Position numbers and translations under genes: made by a program. A DNA stretch of 43,478 bases, taken from contig JAISSD010000005.1 in NCBI GenBank assembly GCA_031273295.1, forward strand, positions 1 to 43,478. The letters run 5' to 3'. The notes beneath the pieces are model-generated. The model was given only the letters and a program-made list of their open reading frames with translations. It searched no databases and was not told the origin of the DNA. Source of the DNA: Prevotella sp. GTDB lineage: Bacteria; Bacteroidota; Bacteroidia; Bacteroidales; Dysgonomonadaceae. Position 1 is the first letter of the stretch; each line of letters starts with the position of its first letter. Below are positions 42,471-43,478 of the stretch, piece after piece.

Positions 42471-43478
42471 TGACGGCTTGCCGGTGCCGGTTAAAACACG
42501 GCTGAAAGTATAAAAACTGTAATCAGCTGCCAGTTTGTCTGTCCCGTCTACGCTAACGCCACCGGTGAAACTACCGCTCCAGTTTGCGCTCTCGGTGTAA
42601 TCACTTCTATTCGGGCCGAACTCGCTGGAGACCGGCAGTCGCCATTTACCCGACAAACCACTGGCGGAAGAATTGTAGGACATGAATTTACAGATGTCAC
42701 CCTTGTATTGTGCATATAGACTGGCGTCGGAATGGACAGTCAAACCGTTCTCATTGCGACCGGAACCGTTGGCCGGAACGTCTCCGTCAGCGACGAAAGG
42801 AAGAGCAGCATACAAACCAGAGTAGGTTGTGCCACCGTAGCCATCATCGGTACCACCCCAATCAGTGAAACTATTATCCTCAAGAACTTCTATAAACTCT
42901 TCCACGGCAGGATCACTACCGTTGTAATTGTCAAGTTCCGAAACCTGTACTTTGGAGTACTTGCCGGTTGAAAGATTAGGGATAAACAAGTATGTGCTAG
43001 CGTTGAAAAAAGTGCTGCTTGCCCCGGCAGAAATACCAATCAAACTCCCGTACTTGAAGAATAGTCCTTGGTAAAGGTTCTTCCCGTCCTCTTTCTCCGA
43101 AAAAGTCAATGTTTCTACTCCAAGGCTATTGTTGTAGTAGATGTTCGACTGGGAAAACTCAGGCCATGAATCCGATTCCATCTTCGGTACGTTAACATCC
43201 CTGTCATAACCGTCAACGCCAAGTTCACTGAAGCTGATTTTGGCGCCTATATTGATGTCCGGATCCGGATCGTCAGGATCCGAACCGGCCCCGAACGTCA
43301 AATTCAATACGTACTGGCGACCTATCTCGAATGTGACGCCTTCAGCGGCATCAACAGGTTCGGTGATATCGCAGAACTGTATGTAAGCATCTCTGTCGGG
43401 AGAACCGTTGATTGAATAGGAAACCTTCAATCCAAACTCGCCATCATCCGTCACACCGGCCTCAGGACTTCCATCACC
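42282..43478 (-). CDS. Fimbrillin/FISUMP-type surface adhesin, 5' partial
   Basis: The frame stays open to the right edge, so the N terminus is outside; the GTG at 43454 in the track is not a supported start. The visible about 398 residues begin in a fimbrillin-like beta domain (EGVTFEIGRQYVLNLTFGAG), then a linker rich in D and P, then NLYQGLFFKYGSLIGI, KGDICKFMSY, SGKWRLPVSSEFG and the FISUMP end SVRCVRE. Its layout closely follows the left-edge gene, and it faces the opposite way. Probably an exported, surface-exposed binding protein; ligand unknown. Confidence 0.75.
   Translation of the reverse strand, partial: GDGSPEAGVTDDGEFGLKVSYSINGSPDRDAYIQFCDITEPVDAAEGVTFEIGRQYVLNLTFGAGSDPDDPDPDINIGAKISFSELGVDGYDRDVNVPKMESDSWPEFSQSNIYYNNSLGVETLTFSEKEDGKNLYQGLFFKYGSLIGISAGASSTFFNASTYLFIPNLSTGKYSKVQVSELDNYNGSDPAVEEFIEVLEDNSFTDWGGTDDGYGGTTYSGLYAALPFVADGDVPANGSGRNENGLTVHSDASLYAQYKGDICKFMSYNSSASGLSGKWRLPVSSEFGPNRSDYTESANWSGSFTGGVSVDGTDKLAADYSFYTFSRVLTGTGKPSFPASGSTLYGTLTQVGFFGLYWSSSARNETDAYRLSIASGGSVNLNNGSGRSYGGSVRCVRE

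Noticed and set aside
1-43478. DGR reverse transcriptase or template repeat inside the window
   Set aside because: No ORF has reverse-transcriptase motifs, and no adenine-rich near-copy of the variable segments was found by eye; the idea depends on parts outside the window.
1-43478. tRNA, rRNA, CRISPR array, IS element or prophage genes
   Set aside because: None seen on reading both strands; no cloverleaf, regular spacer array or transposase/integrase ORF.

Overview
The window comes from a Bacteroidetes genome, most likely order Bacteroidales. The evidence is the TAnnTTTG-type -7 promoter elements upstream of several genes, a FimB/Mfa2 fimbrial anchor protein, fimbrillin-like lipoproteins, a PorE-like/PorD-like pair of the type IX secretion type, weak Shine-Dalgarno sequences and an rnpA-yidD pair. 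No rRNA, tRNA, CRISPR array, transposase, integrase or reverse transcriptase was found.

Layout. At 3-1115 is the 3' part of a secreted adhesin-like gene with a FISUMP/C-type-lectin-like C terminus. Next comes a leftward operon of mtaB, an LpxL-type acyltransferase and a family 2 glycosyltransferase (1.5-4.8 kb). An acyl-CoA ligase-like gene and a tiny repetitive Ala-rich lipoprotein follow rightward (5.1-7.2 kb). From 7.3 to 24.5 kb lies a long rightward surface-polysaccharide cluster: Wzm/Wzt ABC exporter, two methyltransferases, eight family 2 and one family 4 glycosyltransferases, an unassigned glycosyltransferase-like protein, a WbsX protein, two PLP sugar-aminotransferase-like proteins and a WbqC protein. 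Convergent to it are rnpA and yidD. At 26.1-29.4 kb a leftward pair encodes a FimB/Mfa2 protein and a large fimbrillin with a FISUMP end. After a repeat-filled gap of about 1 kb come mnmA, a TRIC channel, the PorE-like/PorD pair and lon (30.4-38.1 kb). Then follow a leftward RsmF-like methyltransferase, a GT-C membrane protein with an RsmI-like methyltransferase (38.2-41.9 kb), and at the right edge a second partial adhesin-like gene (leftward, 42282 to the end).

How the genes work together. The 7.3-24.5 kb block looks like an ABC-transporter-dependent O-antigen or capsule locus: the glycosyltransferases build the chain, the PLP and WbqC proteins make a modified amino sugar, methyltransferases may cap the chain, and Wzt with its extra C-terminal domain recognises the chain for export by Wzm. 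The initiating transferase is not in the window.

Most unusual signal. Three separate genes (left edge, 26.1 kb, right edge) end in related ...SVRC(V/I)..E domains. At least the two edge genes switch to GC-rich, C/G-ending codons over the last 60-70 codons. All three share a 12-base motif, GAATWGTAGCGC, that continues past the stop codon. This resembles the variable-region targets of a diversity-generating retroelement (DGR). Neither a template repeat nor a reverse transcriptase is visible here, so this remains a hypothesis that assumes those parts lie elsewhere in the genome.
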